A DNA stretch of 40,140 nucleotides, from positions 1-40,140 of the forward strand of contig CAIXTV010000274.1 of NCBI GenBank assembly GCA_903922465.1, in the 5' to 3' direction. The position numbers were made by a program, and so were the translations under genes. This DNA is from an uncultured bacterium. Its GTDB lineage: Bacteria > Bacteroidota > Bacteroidia > Bacteroidales > CAIXTV01. This document shows, piece by piece, positions 8,237 to 17,332 of this stretch; position 1 is the first letter of the stretch; every line of letters starts with the position of its first letter. The notes beneath the pieces are model-generated. The model searched no databases. It saw nothing but the letters and a program-made list of their open reading frames with translations, and had not been told where the DNA came from.

Positions 8237-8617
8237 ATGAATATTCCTGAAAATTTTAAATTTACTAAAGAACACGAATGGTTAAGAGTTGAAGGCGAAA
8301 CTGCTTATATTGGTGTTTCCGATTTTGCGCAACACGAATTGGGTGATATCGTTTTTATTGAAGTGGAAACTGTTGGCGAGCCTTTGAGAAAAGGCGAAGC
8401 TTTTGGCACTATCGAAGCGGTGAAAACTGTTTCTGATATGTATATGCCTGTGGCTGGTGAAGTTTTAGAGTATAACACTTTGCTCGATGCTAAACCAGAG
8501 ACTATTAACTTTGACCCTTATGTTGATGGTTGGATTATTAAAATAAAAATGACTGATCCAAATCAGGTGAATGATTTAATGGATGCTAAAAGCTATAAAG
8601 CCCATATTGGTGCTTAG
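8237..8617 (+). CDS. gcvH: Glycine cleavage system H protein
   Basis: 126 residues. GcvH carries the lipoyl arm that shuttles the aminomethyl group between the P, T and L proteins of the glycine cleavage complex in the cytosol. The start at 8237 gives the standard N-terminus M-N-I-P-x-N-F-K-F-T-K-E-H-E-W. The lipoylation site is Lys63 in TIEAVKTVSD, followed by M-Y-M-P-V-A-G-E-V. The C-terminal part D-P-Y-V-D-G-W-I-I-K-I-K-M is typical. The frame is open further upstream to 7970, but that extension is not GcvH-like. The gene stands alone; gcvP and gcvT are not in the window. It converges on uvrC across a shared hairpin. Confidence 0.97.
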   Translation: MNIPENFKFTKEHEWLRVEGETAYIGVSDFAQHELGDIVFIEVETVGEPLRKGEAFGTIEAVKTVSDMYMPVAGEVLEYNTLLDAKPETINFDPYVDGWIIKIKMTDPNQVNDLMDAKSYKAHIGA

Positions 8618-8737
8618 TAGTAGAGTTTCATCAAACTACTCGCAATAAGAAAAAAGCCTTTGGGCTATGTGAATTTTGTGGACGTAAGTTGATGTAATTC
8701 GAATTTTACACACAACAAAAATTTTATCAAATATATG

Positions 8738-8776
8738 AACTCGGCAGATTTTAAAAATCTGCCGGGTTTTGTTTTT
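8738..8776. terminator. Bidirectional terminator between gcvH and uvrC
   Basis: CGGCAGATTTT (8742-8752) and AAAATCTGCCG (8754-8764) are perfect inverted copies around one base. The stem extends by four more pairs (one a G-T wobble) to 8738 and 8768. T-rich sequence follows on the right. It lies between two convergent genes. Confidence 0.8.
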
Positions 8777-8800
8777 ATTGGGGTGTTTATAAGTGTTGAT

Positions 8801-10618
8801 TTATGTCGCTTGATTGAAATGAGCGTGCACAATTTTCGCCTTAGCCTTCCCAATTTCTTCTTCAAGCTCCTTAAGGCTTAGTGCAGAAATCTTCTTAACA
8901 GATTTAAACTTTTTCAGCAATGCTTGCGAAGTTTCGGGGCCTATGCCGCTGATGTCGGTGAGTGAAGTAATGAGGGTGGATTTTTGCCTCTTGTTGCGAT
9001 GATGGGTAATACCAAAACGATGAGCCTCGTCGCGCAGTTGTTGAATAATTTTAAGCGACTCTGATTTCTTGTCGAGGTACATCGGAATAGAATCGTTGGG
9101 AAAATAGATTTCTTCGAGGCGCTTGGCAATGGAAATGATGCTGATTTTACCCCTAAGCTCCAGTTTTTCGAGGCTATTGAGGGCAGCATGAAGCTGGCCC
9201 TTGCCACCATCGATGACGATGAGGTTGGGCAGGGGCAGCGATTCTTCCATCAGTCTTTTATAGCGGCGGTAGATTATTTCCTCCATCGAGGCATAATCGT
9301 CGGGGCCTTCGACGGTTTTGATGTTATAGTGGCGATATTCTTTTTTAAAAGGCTTGGCATTTTTAAACACCACCATCGCGGCCACCGCATTGGTGCCCTG
9401 AATGTTCGAATTGTCGAAACATTCGATATGCATTGGCAGTTCATTCATGTGGAGGTCGGTCATGAGTTGCTGAAGTATGCGTTTGCTGTGGCGTTCGGGG
9501 TCGACAAGCTCTTTCTGTTTTAGATGATCTATTTTAAAATACTTGCAATTCTGCTCCGAAAGATAAAGGAGTTTCTGCTTATCGCCCCTTAGTGGAATGG
9601 TGGTGGTGATGCCCGGAAGGGCTGGTTTGGGTTTTATAGGAACAATAATTTCGCTGGCGTTGCTCTGAAAACGTTCGCGAAGCTCAACAATCAGATTGCT
9701 AAGGATTTCTTCGGGAGTTTCGTCGAGCTGAAACTTAACTTCCACGGTGTGGGCCTGAACTATAGCCCCGTTTATCACTTTCAGATAGTTGACAAAAGCA
9801 AAGGGCGCCTCGGCGATAATGGAAAAAACATCCACATTATTTATCGAAGGACTCACGATAGTGGACTTGCTTTGGTAGCTACGGAGCAGCTCAATTTTTT
9901 CTTTAACCATATTGGCCTTTTCGAATTCGAGCCCCTGAGCATGTTCACTCATAAGGCTTTCGAGCTGAACTATCACCTGATGAATGTTGCCTTTAAGGAT
10001 GTTCACTATACGGTTGATGGTGTTTTTGTAATCGTCATCGGTTTGCAGATTGACGCAAGGCCCGGCGCAATTTTTAATATGATATTCGAGGCATATTTTA
10101 AACTTCTTTTTAAGGATATTTTCGCGGCTGAGGCTTAGCTTGCAATTTCTTATCTGGAACACCTGCTTAATCAAATCGAGCAAAGTATGCATCATTTTAC
10201 CCGAAGCGTAGGGCCCAAAATACTGTGAACCATCTTTATATAAAATACGCGTAGTGAAAATGCGAGGGAAGGGCTCATTTTTGATACAAATCCAGGGGTA
10301 AGTTTTATCGTCTTTGAGCAGGATATTGTAGCGGGGCTGAAATTTCTTTATCAGATTATTTTCGAGCAGCAGCGCATCGTATTCGGTATCCACAACAATG
10401 AAGCGGATGTTGGCAATTTTGCGTACGAGTATGTTAATTTTGCCGCTATCATGTTTTTCTTTACTAAAATAGGACGAAACCCGCTTTTTCAGATTTTTAG
10501 CCTTCCCCACATAAATAATATGCTCGTTTTCGTCGTAATATTGATACACCCCTGGTTTTGCGGGCAGATGCTCGATAATCGACTCGAGTTTTTCCTTGTG
10601 GAGATGGGCTTTTTTCAT
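8801..10618 (-). CDS. uvrC: UvrC, excinuclease ABC subunit C
   Basis: 605 residues, full length. UvrC makes both incisions around a lesion in nucleotide excision repair after UvrAB loading. The N-terminal GIY-YIG nuclease (about 15-95) shows KPGVYQYYD and IIYVGKAKNLKKRVSSYF. A cysteine cluster follows (about 150-185: C-K-L-S, C-L-E-Y, C-A-G-P-C). Next come a UVR helix region that would contact UvrB (about 215-235), the RNase H-like nuclease with ECFDNSNIQGTNAVAAMVVF and VIDGGKGQL, and C-terminal helix-hairpin-helix motifs (LTDISGIGPETSQALLKKF). It is the last gene of a three-gene minus-strand run with the DUF5655-type and holin-like genes. Confidence 0.98.
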   Translation of the reverse strand: MKKAHLHKEKLESIIEHLPAKPGVYQYYDENEHIIYVGKAKNLKKRVSSYFSKEKHDSGKINILVRKIANIRFIVVDTEYDALLLENNLIKKFQPRYNILLKDDKTYPWICIKNEPFPRIFTTRILYKDGSQYFGPYASGKMMHTLLDLIKQVFQIRNCKLSLSRENILKKKFKICLEYHIKNCAGPCVNLQTDDDYKNTINRIVNILKGNIHQVIVQLESLMSEHAQGLEFEKANMVKEKIELLRSYQSKSTIVSPSINNVDVFSIIAEAPFAFVNYLKVINGAIVQAHTVEVKFQLDETPEEILSNLIVELRERFQSNASEIIVPIKPKPALPGITTTIPLRGDKQKLLYLSEQNCKYFKIDHLKQKELVDPERHSKRILQQLMTDLHMNELPMHIECFDNSNIQGTNAVAAMVVFKNAKPFKKEYRHYNIKTVEGPDDYASMEEIIYRRYKRLMEESLPLPNLIVIDGGKGQLHAALNSLEKLELRGKISIISIAKRLEEIYFPNDSIPMYLDKKSESLKIIQQLRDEAHRFGITHHRNKRQKSTLITSLTDISGIGPETSQALLKKFKSVKKISALSLKELEEEIGKAKAKIVHAHFNQAT

Positions 10619-10636
10619 AGTCTTTTCGGGCTTTTT

Positions 10637-11056
10637 TCAGGAGGCAGCAAGGCCCGCATTGGTTTTATACGAGATTGTGAACCATTCGATTAGGCGGGCA
10701 TCGATTTCCTGAAGTGCTGCGACTTTCACATAATGGGCATATTTATTCCCATGCAGCTTTTGGGTTTTATAAATCGGAAATTCATTTATTTCATCATCGA
10801 GCAAAAACTCAATATCAACATGATTTTTTCGGGGCTTAATGGCGCAAAAGTTATTTTTAGCGGCAAAAAGTATCGAATTTCGCAGGGGCGATATCCTGAT
10901 AAGCTCATTTTCGTGTGCAAGCTGGATGAAAGTGCTACAAATTTCGATAATTTCGGGAGTATTCTTCCCGAAAACACCCTCGAAACCATCATTCGTACAA
11001 CTATGCAATTGATTTTGATTTCGGAATGAGCGATTACACAATGCGCAAGTCCACAT
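10637..11056 (-). CDS. DUF5655-type protein with N-terminal zinc-finger-like motif
   Basis: 139 residues. The N-terminus has a compact W-T-C-x2-C ... H-S-C arrangement (C4, C7, H18, C20) that could bind zinc. The rest resembles the DUF5655 family: an F-x-G-V-F-G-K ... P-E-I-I-E-I-C helix, then I-S-P-L-R-N-S-I-L-F-A-A-K-N-N-F and I-K-P-R-K-N-H-V-D-I-E-F-L-L, then a C-terminal helix ending D-A-R-L-I-E-W-F. The function is unknown; related domains are found in small nucleic-acid-related or transport-associated proteins, so no role is claimed. It lies 18 bases upstream of uvrC and 5 bases downstream of the holin-like gene, so co-transcription with uvrC is likely. Confidence 0.8.
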   Translation of the reverse strand: MWTCALCNRSFRNQNQLHSCTNDGFEGVFGKNTPEIIEICSTFIQLAHENELIRISPLRNSILFAAKNNFCAIKPRKNHVDIEFLLDDEINEFPIYKTQKLHGNKYAHYVKVAALQEIDARLIEWFTISYKTNAGLAAS

Positions 11057-11061
11057 ATGGC

Positions 11062-11493
11062 TTATTCTTCCTCGTTTTTGTCGATATGTATCTTGATTCT
11101 GGGATTATTTAAGCTTTCGAGAACAAAGGTGATTACCGAAAGCAGTAAGCTAAAGAGTATTGCAGTGCCAAAGCCGTTTACTTTAAATCCCTCGATGAGG
11201 TCGGACGCCATCAGTATGATGAATGCGTTGATAAATAGAAGGAAAATGCCAAAGCTGAAAAGAGTTAGCGGTATGGTTAAAAGCACCAGCAGTGGCTTTA
11301 AAAAGGTGTTTAATATCGATAAGGTGAATGCCACCAGCAGTGCCGTTGTAAAGTCGGTTATTTCAACTCCCGAAATCATGTGGGCGCTAATAAATACGGC
11401 CAGTGTCGACACTAATAGTTTGAGCAAATATCGCACAATATCTTGCTTATTTATATGTTCTTTTACTTTAATTTTTATCTTCATGATGCGCAA
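11062..11493 (-). CDS. Phage holin family 4-like small membrane protein
   Basis: 143 residues with about four hydrophobic segments (about 23-43, 46-68, 70-98 and 108-130). The sequence between the second and third, LSILNTFLKPLLVLLTIPLT, matches the conserved core of the DUF360/'phage holin family 4' membrane proteins (PF04020). Despite that name these are common chromosomal inner-membrane proteins and there is no phage context here. The C-terminus is short and charged (I-H-I-D-K-N-E-E-E). The first Met or Met4 may be the real start. It is the first gene of the three-gene run to uvrC. Confidence 0.85.
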   Translation of the reverse strand: MRIMKIKIKVKEHINKQDIVRYLLKLLVSTLAVFISAHMISGVEITDFTTALLVAFTLSILNTFLKPLLVLLTIPLTLFSFGIFLLFINAFIILMASDLIEGFKVNGFGTAILFSLLLSVITFVLESLNNPRIKIHIDKNEEE

Positions 11494-11923
11494 TTTTCTT
11501 AATGGTAAAAATAATACATTTACTAATATGTGGTTTATTATAGGTGTTTTTCAGCTTTTAATGATTTATAATTGAAATTTTCTGTCTCATAATAATTCTA
11601 TTATAACACTCAGTAGGTCTACTGAGGCTTATAATATTTCTATTATGACACTCCGCAGGTTTACTAAGACTCATAATAATTCTATTATGACACTCCGTAG
11701 GTCTACTACAACTCATAATAATTCTATTATGACACTCCGCAGGTCTACTAAGACTCATAATATTTCTACTGAGTCACTCCGTAGGTCTACTAAAACTCAT
11801 AATATTTCTACTGAGTCACTCCGTAGGTCTACTAAAACTCATAATATTTCAATTATGACCTCTATTACAGCTACTATTTCATATAAAATCTATCAAAATA
11901 CTCATATAAATCACATGGAAGCC
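11494..11923. other. Non-coding gap with tandem array
   Basis: The gap lies between the start of the holin-like gene and the end of the 1504-residue gene, both on the minus strand. About 280 of its 430 bases are the 42-bp array described separately. The remainder is AT-rich and shows no gene. Confidence 0.7.
11586..11863. repeat. 42-bp tandem repeat array, about 6.6 copies
   Basis: Units start at 11586, 11628, 11670, 11712, 11754, 11796 and 11838 (partial), all exactly 42 bases apart with no insertions or deletions. Each unit has an AT-rich half, TCATAATAATTCTATTATGA in its clearest form (units 3 and 4), which is an 8-bp inverted repeat around ATTC, and a half centred on GTAGGTCTAC. In unit 1 the second half is a 7-bp hairpin, CTCAGTA with TACTGAG. 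Units 5 and 6 are identical to each other, pointing to recent duplication. Because 42 is a multiple of three, both strands contain open frames with a 14-residue period. I do not see a credible gene in either. Confidence 0.9.
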
Positions 11924-14900
11924 TTAATCGGTTTTAACTTCAGTTGAAGTAAACTTGCTTAAAAACTTCTTTTTACTTCTTTCAGTTCCAATAGTATAGG
12001 TGAGCCCCGGTTTGCCATCATCAGGATCTAAGCGGCGTTTTTCGGGTTTAGTTTCGGTTATAATTTTATTGTACTCGGGTTCCGACGAAATGGTTTGAAT
12101 GATATTATTACTATAGCTAAAGTAATACCATTTACTTTGATCCATCTCCAGATAAATCGTAATCACATCGCCACTTCTTTTCTTCTCAATTTCGATGTGG
12201 CCATTCACAAACTTATTGATTTGCATCTTGCCGATAGATGCCAAACCAATTTTGCTAGACGAATGATACGATTTGGTGATAGAATCCCACTGCAAAACTA
12301 CATCGCCAATAAAAATAGACTTTGTGAGCTGCTGAGGGAGCTTTTTGTAAATGCCACCCTGAATGGTAAGCTCGTTTCTGATTTTAGGAGCCGCAAGCGA
12401 ATCGAATATCTCGTCGAGCGCCTTAAGATATTTAGGAGTATTATTCAAATCGAGGGGGTCGTTCGAACCTTGGTCCTTTTCAATATCCTCGGCCATAAAC
12501 TTCAGGGCATCTTCATTAAAGAAAAAATCGAGGTTCATAATGATGTCGAGAGTCGACGACTCGGTGAGGGGCTGATAATCAACCTTGCCATAAGCATTCA
12601 TCTCCATGCGGCCGAAGTTAAACCCAAGGCCAAGCTTGCCCTCGCCCATATAAGAACACTTTTCGGTGTTGAAAGAAAGGTAGTTGCCCGCCAGATTAAT
12701 GTCGTTAAGTTTTTCGCGCGAAGCAATCCTATATTCCTTAGTTTCCTTGTTGTAGTTGAGAAATCCGCGTGCACCCAAAAGCACCGCATCGGTCAGCTTG
12801 CCTTTTGTGGAAAGAAAAGAAGCATACACCTGACTGCTCTTCGAAAAGAAAAGCGCCGAGAAAAGAGTGGCATTATTAATATCCTTCAACTTGGTGTCGG
12901 GCACGGGAATATAGATGGATTTAGGATTGATTTCGCTCTCAAACTTAAGCCAAAACTGATCGGCCGTGTCACAAGGGTTCACAATTTTAGTACCCCCCGA
13001 GAAGCTCAAAAACTCCTTTTTAGCCGTCAAACGAACCTTGCCCGTGTAATCGAAATAGGGGCTCAAAGCGAAATCGTCGGTTTCGGAAACGCTGCCTGTG
13101 GCGTAGGTTTGATTAATAGAATCGACGCCAATCTTATCGAAAAACACATTAAATTTCTTATCGTTCTCGTCCACATATTCATAGTTGGCCGTTGCATTAT
13201 AGTTTTTCTTCGAATTAATATTGACCACGGCATTGTTAAACTGATGATATTTGGTGGTGATATTGGCAATAATCCGGGCATTGTTGAGCTGCTTCATCTC
13301 GGCCTTGCGCAAAATGGTCACCTCCGCCTTTTCGGGGAAGATGGCCGCATCGGCAACCCTTATCAAATTAACCCCCTCGGCACTAATCACATAGTCCTTT
13401 AAATTATATACAGCCCTAGTGGACCTAAATCGCAACGAATCCTGAGCCGGATGGGTCGAAATTATTTCGTTGCCAACCATATCGAGGTCGAGCATGGCCC
13501 TGAGATTGTTAGTATCTATGGCAAGCTTAGTTTTGCTACCTACATAATTAATGGCGATTTCCGACTTATCCATAAACCATTCGAAAGCCTGCCCATAACA
13601 CATATACATATTCTGAGGGAAATCGATGCGCGACATGCCGCCATTCGAAACGAAGTCGCCTTTTCTTTTTTCGAAATCGATATGAGTTTTATAGTTATTG
13701 GTGACCAACGAAATCTCCATATTCTCTTGATTTTTAAACTTAAAATCAGCCGAATCCGAAAGAATTTCATGATGCTTAAAGGTATAATTTAAGGCAGAAA
13801 TTTCGGCATCTTTTAGCTCAGCAATGCCGCTACCTCGGGTGCCCGCCGGACTAAGAATTATCTTTCCGTGCAAATTCACCTCGCTATTATTGAAGATGGC
13901 CAAAGGCGTCATCTTCTTCGAAACACTCATTTCGTCCTGATAAGGCATCCAATGCACATAAACATCAGTGCCCTTTATAGGTGGATACTCAGTGCCCTTA
14001 GCCACTTCCTTCACCACATAATCCTGGGCATTTGCATTCATCGAGTCGGGATAAAAGAAAATATCGGCCGAATTCATGGTCGAAGTCAAATAGTTAAGAA
14101 TTCCACGCCCGCGAAAACCCTTATAACTCAAATCCACCGTATTGAAATAGGTGCCTTTGCCTTTATAAGCCGGCAAACCGCCATCGGGAATTTCATACAC
14201 AAAACCCAAAGAATTATCAGGCTGAACGGTCAAAGGATTCACAATATCGGGGAAAATTTCGGCCGAATGCAGATATCCGGCAAACTTCATGTCTTCGGTC
14301 TCAAATTTATCGAGATTCTTAACCGTAAAAGGATTCACGTGGAAATAAAAGCGATCTTTCACATACACTCCCTTTTCAATATAATACTTATTATAATAGA
14401 TGTAAGAAACGTTCTTGCTATTGAAAATCGGATACTCGGGATAATCCCTAATGCTCGATTTATTATTGTTCTTATCGATAAGCAAATCGCCCGAAATATC
14501 TTCAATTGCAGTCTTCACCTTCACCAAAGGGAAATTTCCGTAAAGATCCCTTTCCTTGCTCTTATCCTGAACAAAAAAGGTCATCGAATCGACAATCGGC
14601 AAATTGATTTTGAAATTATCATAATCGAAAGAAGATTCCTTCGAATAAAAATCGAACAAACCAGCGTGCACTCTTCCGGAGAAAGTGAAATCTCTATTTT
14701 TCTTCAGCGTAATTTCCTGCTCGGTGGGATAAAGAAACACATTCTGCGAATCGCTAAGCAAAATCATGGGAACGCCCCTGAGTTTCAGGTCAAAATTAAG
14801 CAGGTTTAAGGTGGCATTGCTTTGCTCGGTAATGGTGGAAATAAAACGCAGAATATCGTAATCAGTTTTTTTGTTTTTTGAATTCAGATATTCGAACAAA

Positions 14901-16438
14901 CGATCTTTAATAGTAATGGTATTATGATTATAATCGTAAATAATAAAGCCCATATTGGCAAGATTCATCATAAGCACCATCACCTGATCGGAAGGGCGAT
15001 GAAAAACAGCTATCATGTCTTCGAGCGAAAACAATTTCGATTTGGTTTTTTGGTAATGATCCCTCAGCACAAGCAGAGGATTCACCTGCTCAAGCCCCTG
15101 AATTTTATCGTAACGCGACTCGGCATAAAAATTAAAGGATTCAAAAGCAGCCTCACCACTGTTCGAAGCGCTCTTAATCATGCGAAGCTCCATTTTAGGG
15201 TCACCCACTTTCCAATACAAAGCCTCGAAGTACATATCAATCTTATGCCACGAATCGAAATAAGGACTCCTACCCAAACCATCGGCCATACGAAGTAGCG
15301 AAAGCTCCTTCTTGGCATCTAGATATTTAACCTCAATGCCGGGATGAAAAATCGAATCTTTTTCCCAATAAATAGTCGCAGAACCACTTGCCGAAGAGAT
15401 GCGGTCTTTTCTAATAAAGAAAGATTTAGATGTAGTCTTAATGAGGGGCTTTCCATCATAATTAAAAATGAGGTTGGCATCCTTCTCCTCATTCCCCGAA
15501 CCCATAAAACGAGCCCCCCACATCGAAAACCCACCTTGGTAATCAATATCTTTAAAAATATTTTTTATCTCGATGTTGTTGTCATAAGAAGTAAAGCGCG
15601 GATAAGTTGCCTTATCATCCGTAATATCCGCCATCACCTTTTCCTGAAGCCCACCAACGAGAGGATAATTAAAAAAACCTGAATGGAAAAACTTAACCGT
15701 ATCGGCAGAATATTTCGAATACTTCATATAAATCTCATATTTACCCAGCAAAGCATACACATTACCCTCGTCATAACCGGCACGTTTCCAATCTACTTTG
15801 CCGCCAGTCCCTTTCCAGATATTCTGAAGGGGATAGTAAGTACCTTGAGTTTCGTAAATTATAGAACTATCCTTATTGGCATTACAAATCAAATCGAGCT
15901 TAGGGAAAACAATTCGCACCGTGGTATCATATATAAATTGGAAGTCAATACTACTCGATTTCCACTGAGTGGCATTTGAAAAATAAATAATATTTTCGGT
16001 AACAAGCTTCTGGGTTTGGTCGAGATAAAGCAGAAATTGCGAACTGGTCGATTTTTCAATCAGCAGCTTCAGACTATTTTGCCAAGAAGCTAAACTCTTA
16101 TTCCCAACCGTGCTATTTACGAAATCGGAAAAGGTAGTAACATAAGTTTTAAAATGAGGAAAAGGCCTGAGCTTTCGCTTTAGCATCAAATTACAATTCG
16201 AATAAAACTGAAGCTTCATCGAATCAGTCAGCGCCATCGAATTCCAAAGCAAAGTGAAGTCTTTCATTAAAGCATCCCCTGCTTTTTTATCATCCTTGTT
16301 ATTTACTTCTTGAAAAAAAGTGTTGAGTTCGCTTATAAAATTATCTTTCGAAAACTTCTTAATGGTTTGGGCCTGAGCAGCGAACAGCATGCTCATGAAA
16401 ATAATGGGAATTATTACGTAATAAGCCTTGAATTTCAT
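11924..16438 (-). CDS. Very large exported protein of unknown function (1504 aa)
   Basis: 1504 residues with a clear signal peptide (about 1-23, ending FAAQAQ). The N-terminal part (about 25-200) looks helical. From about 200 onward the sequence is mostly beta-like, with many short V/I-x-V/I stretches and recurrent pieces such as F-S-G-R-V-H-A-G, I-K-G-T-D-V-Y-V, N-L-H-G-K-I-I-L and L-D-M-V-G-N-E-I. A segment at about 480-560 reads like a small helical (winged-helix-like) insert. There is no T9SS sorting domain; the tail is basic (E-R-S-K-K-K-F-L-S-K-F). The repetitive beta layout is reminiscent of OstA/LptD-type or AsmA/TamB-type envelope proteins, but I see no diagnostic motif, so this is only a suggestion. 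It lies 63 bases downstream of prmA on the same strand. Confidence 0.8.
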   Translation of the reverse strand: MKFKAYYVIIPIIFMSMLFAAQAQTIKKFSKDNFISELNTFFQEVNNKDDKKAGDALMKDFTLLWNSMALTDSMKLQFYSNCNLMLKRKLRPFPHFKTYVTTFSDFVNSTVGNKSLASWQNSLKLLIEKSTSSQFLLYLDQTQKLVTENIIYFSNATQWKSSSIDFQFIYDTTVRIVFPKLDLICNANKDSSIIYETQGTYYPLQNIWKGTGGKVDWKRAGYDEGNVYALLGKYEIYMKYSKYSADTVKFFHSGFFNYPLVGGLQEKVMADITDDKATYPRFTSYDNNIEIKNIFKDIDYQGGFSMWGARFMGSGNEEKDANLIFNYDGKPLIKTTSKSFFIRKDRISSASGSATIYWEKDSIFHPGIEVKYLDAKKELSLLRMADGLGRSPYFDSWHKIDMYFEALYWKVGDPKMELRMIKSASNSGEAAFESFNFYAESRYDKIQGLEQVNPLLVLRDHYQKTKSKLFSLEDMIAVFHRPSDQVMVLMMNLANMGFIIYDYNHNTITIKDRLFEYLNSKNKKTDYDILRFISTITEQSNATLNLLNFDLKLRGVPMILLSDSQNVFLYPTEQEITLKKNRDFTFSGRVHAGLFDFYSKESSFDYDNFKINLPIVDSMTFFVQDKSKERDLYGNFPLVKVKTAIEDISGDLLIDKNNNKSSIRDYPEYPIFNSKNVSYIYYNKYYIEKGVYVKDRFYFHVNPFTVKNLDKFETEDMKFAGYLHSAEIFPDIVNPLTVQPDNSLGFVYEIPDGGLPAYKGKGTYFNTVDLSYKGFRGRGILNYLTSTMNSADIFFYPDSMNANAQDYVVKEVAKGTEYPPIKGTDVYVHWMPYQDEMSVSKKMTPLAIFNNSEVNLHGKIILSPAGTRGSGIAELKDAEISALNYTFKHHEILSDSADFKFKNQENMEISLVTNNYKTHIDFEKRKGDFVSNGGMSRIDFPQNMYMCYGQAFEWFMDKSEIAINYVGSKTKLAIDTNNLRAMLDLDMVGNEIISTHPAQDSLRFRSTRAVYNLKDYVISAEGVNLIRVADAAIFPEKAEVTILRKAEMKQLNNARIIANITTKYHQFNNAVVNINSKKNYNATANYEYVDENDKKFNVFFDKIGVDSINQTYATGSVSETDDFALSPYFDYTGKVRLTAKKEFLSFSGGTKIVNPCDTADQFWLKFESEINPKSIYIPVPDTKLKDINNATLFSALFFSKSSQVYASFLSTKGKLTDAVLLGARGFLNYNKETKEYRIASREKLNDINLAGNYLSFNTEKCSYMGEGKLGLGFNFGRMEMNAYGKVDYQPLTESSTLDIIMNLDFFFNEDALKFMAEDIEKDQGSNDPLDLNNTPKYLKALDEIFDSLAAPKIRNELTIQGGIYKKLPQQLTKSIFIGDVVLQWDSITKSYHSSSKIGLASIGKMQINKFVNGHIEIEKKRSGDVITIYLEMDQSKWYYFSYSNNIIQTISSEPEYNKIITETKPEKRRLDPDDGKPGLTYTIGTERSKKKFLSKFTSTEVKTD

Positions 16439-16501
16439 TTAAAGGGGAAATTTTAATTATTAGAAATAAAGATAACGAACTTTCAGGAAAATAAATATAG
16501 A

Positions 16502-17329
16502 TTACTGCAGTTTAAACACACAAGCAACCCAGTTATTTTTTATAAGTTTACGGATATTAAACATTCCCAATTCATTTGCTTTTTCCTCGATGAATTTAAA
16601 ATCTTCTTCATAAAAGCCACTCATAAACAATAGCCCCTTTGGGTTGATGGCATTAACGTAAGTATGCATATCCTCAAGCAAAATATTTCTGTTAATGTTA
16701 GCAAGAATAATATCAAACTTTTGATTTTCGATAGAAGCCGCATCTCCCTGAAAGGCAGTAATGTGCTTGCAATGATTTCTCTCAATATTTTCAATAGTAT
16801 TTTCGTAGGCCCAACTGTCATTGTCAATAGCTACTATTGGCATGGTTCCCAGCATTTCAGCAAGTATGGCTAAAACACCCGTGCCACAACCCATATCCAA
16901 CAAGCTTTTATCCTTCAAATCTTCAAGAAGGAGCAGTTCTATCATTGTAGAAGTGGTTTCATGATGCGCCGTCCCAAATGACATTTTGGGCTCGATAATG
17001 ATATCGAACTTCGCATCAGGATTAGCAGGATGGAAAGGTGCGCGAATAAAACAAATCTCCCCAACCATCACCGGCTGAAAATTACTTTCCCAAACAGCAT
17101 TCCAATTCTGGTCGGCAATTGTTTTTATTTGCAAATTAAGTGTATCATCAGTATAGGGCATTAGGGCGTCATATAATTCATTTTCATTAAATTGCGGCTC
17201 CTGAATATAGGCAGTCAGGCCATCTTCATTCTCCATAAAACTCTCGAAACCAATATCTGCTAAACTTGCAATGAATATTTCGTTCTTATCAGGATGATTG
17301 TGTGGAAAGAAAACTTCGATATATTTCAT
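16502..17329 (-). CDS. prmA: Ribosomal protein L11 methyltransferase
   Basis: 275 residues. PrmA trimethylates amino groups of ribosomal protein L11 using S-adenosylmethionine. Seen are the family-specific linker P-K-M-S-F-G-T-A-H-H-E-T-T (about 114-126), the SAM-binding motif LLDMGCGTGVLAI (about 143-155), the acidic ribose-binding strand V-A-I-D-N-D and the active-site-like I-L-A-N-I-N-R-N. The N-terminal domain of about 60 residues is the L11-binding part. The gene starts 3 bases after the tpiA stop, so the two are translated from one transcript. Confidence 0.95.
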   Translation of the reverse strand: MKYIEVFFPHNHPDKNEIFIASLADIGFESFMENEDGLTAYIQEPQFNENELYDALMPYTDDTLNLQIKTIADQNWNAVWESNFQPVMVGEICFIRAPFHPANPDAKFDIIIEPKMSFGTAHHETTSTMIELLLLEDLKDKSLLDMGCGTGVLAILAEMLGTMPIVAIDNDSWAYENTIENIERNHCKHITAFQGDAASIENQKFDIILANINRNILLEDMHTYVNAINPKGLLFMSGFYEEDFKFIEEKANELGMFNIRKLIKNNWVACVFKLQ

Positions 17330-17332
17330 AAT

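Noticed and set aside
11062-11493. Possible prophage signal from a 'phage holin family' protein
   Set aside because: This family is mostly chromosomal membrane proteins. No phage structural, lysis or integrase genes are nearby.
11645-11947. Open frames with 14-residue repeats on both strands in the 42-bp array
   Set aside because: They follow from a repeat length divisible by three. No start signals or other protein features support translation, and the frame on the plus strand runs into the antisense of a real gene.
12095-13402. Long plus-strand frame (435 codons) opposite the 1504-residue gene
   Set aside because: It is antisense to a gene with a signal peptide and coherent sequence. The frame has no domain features and is rich in H, R, I and N, as expected for a shadow frame.
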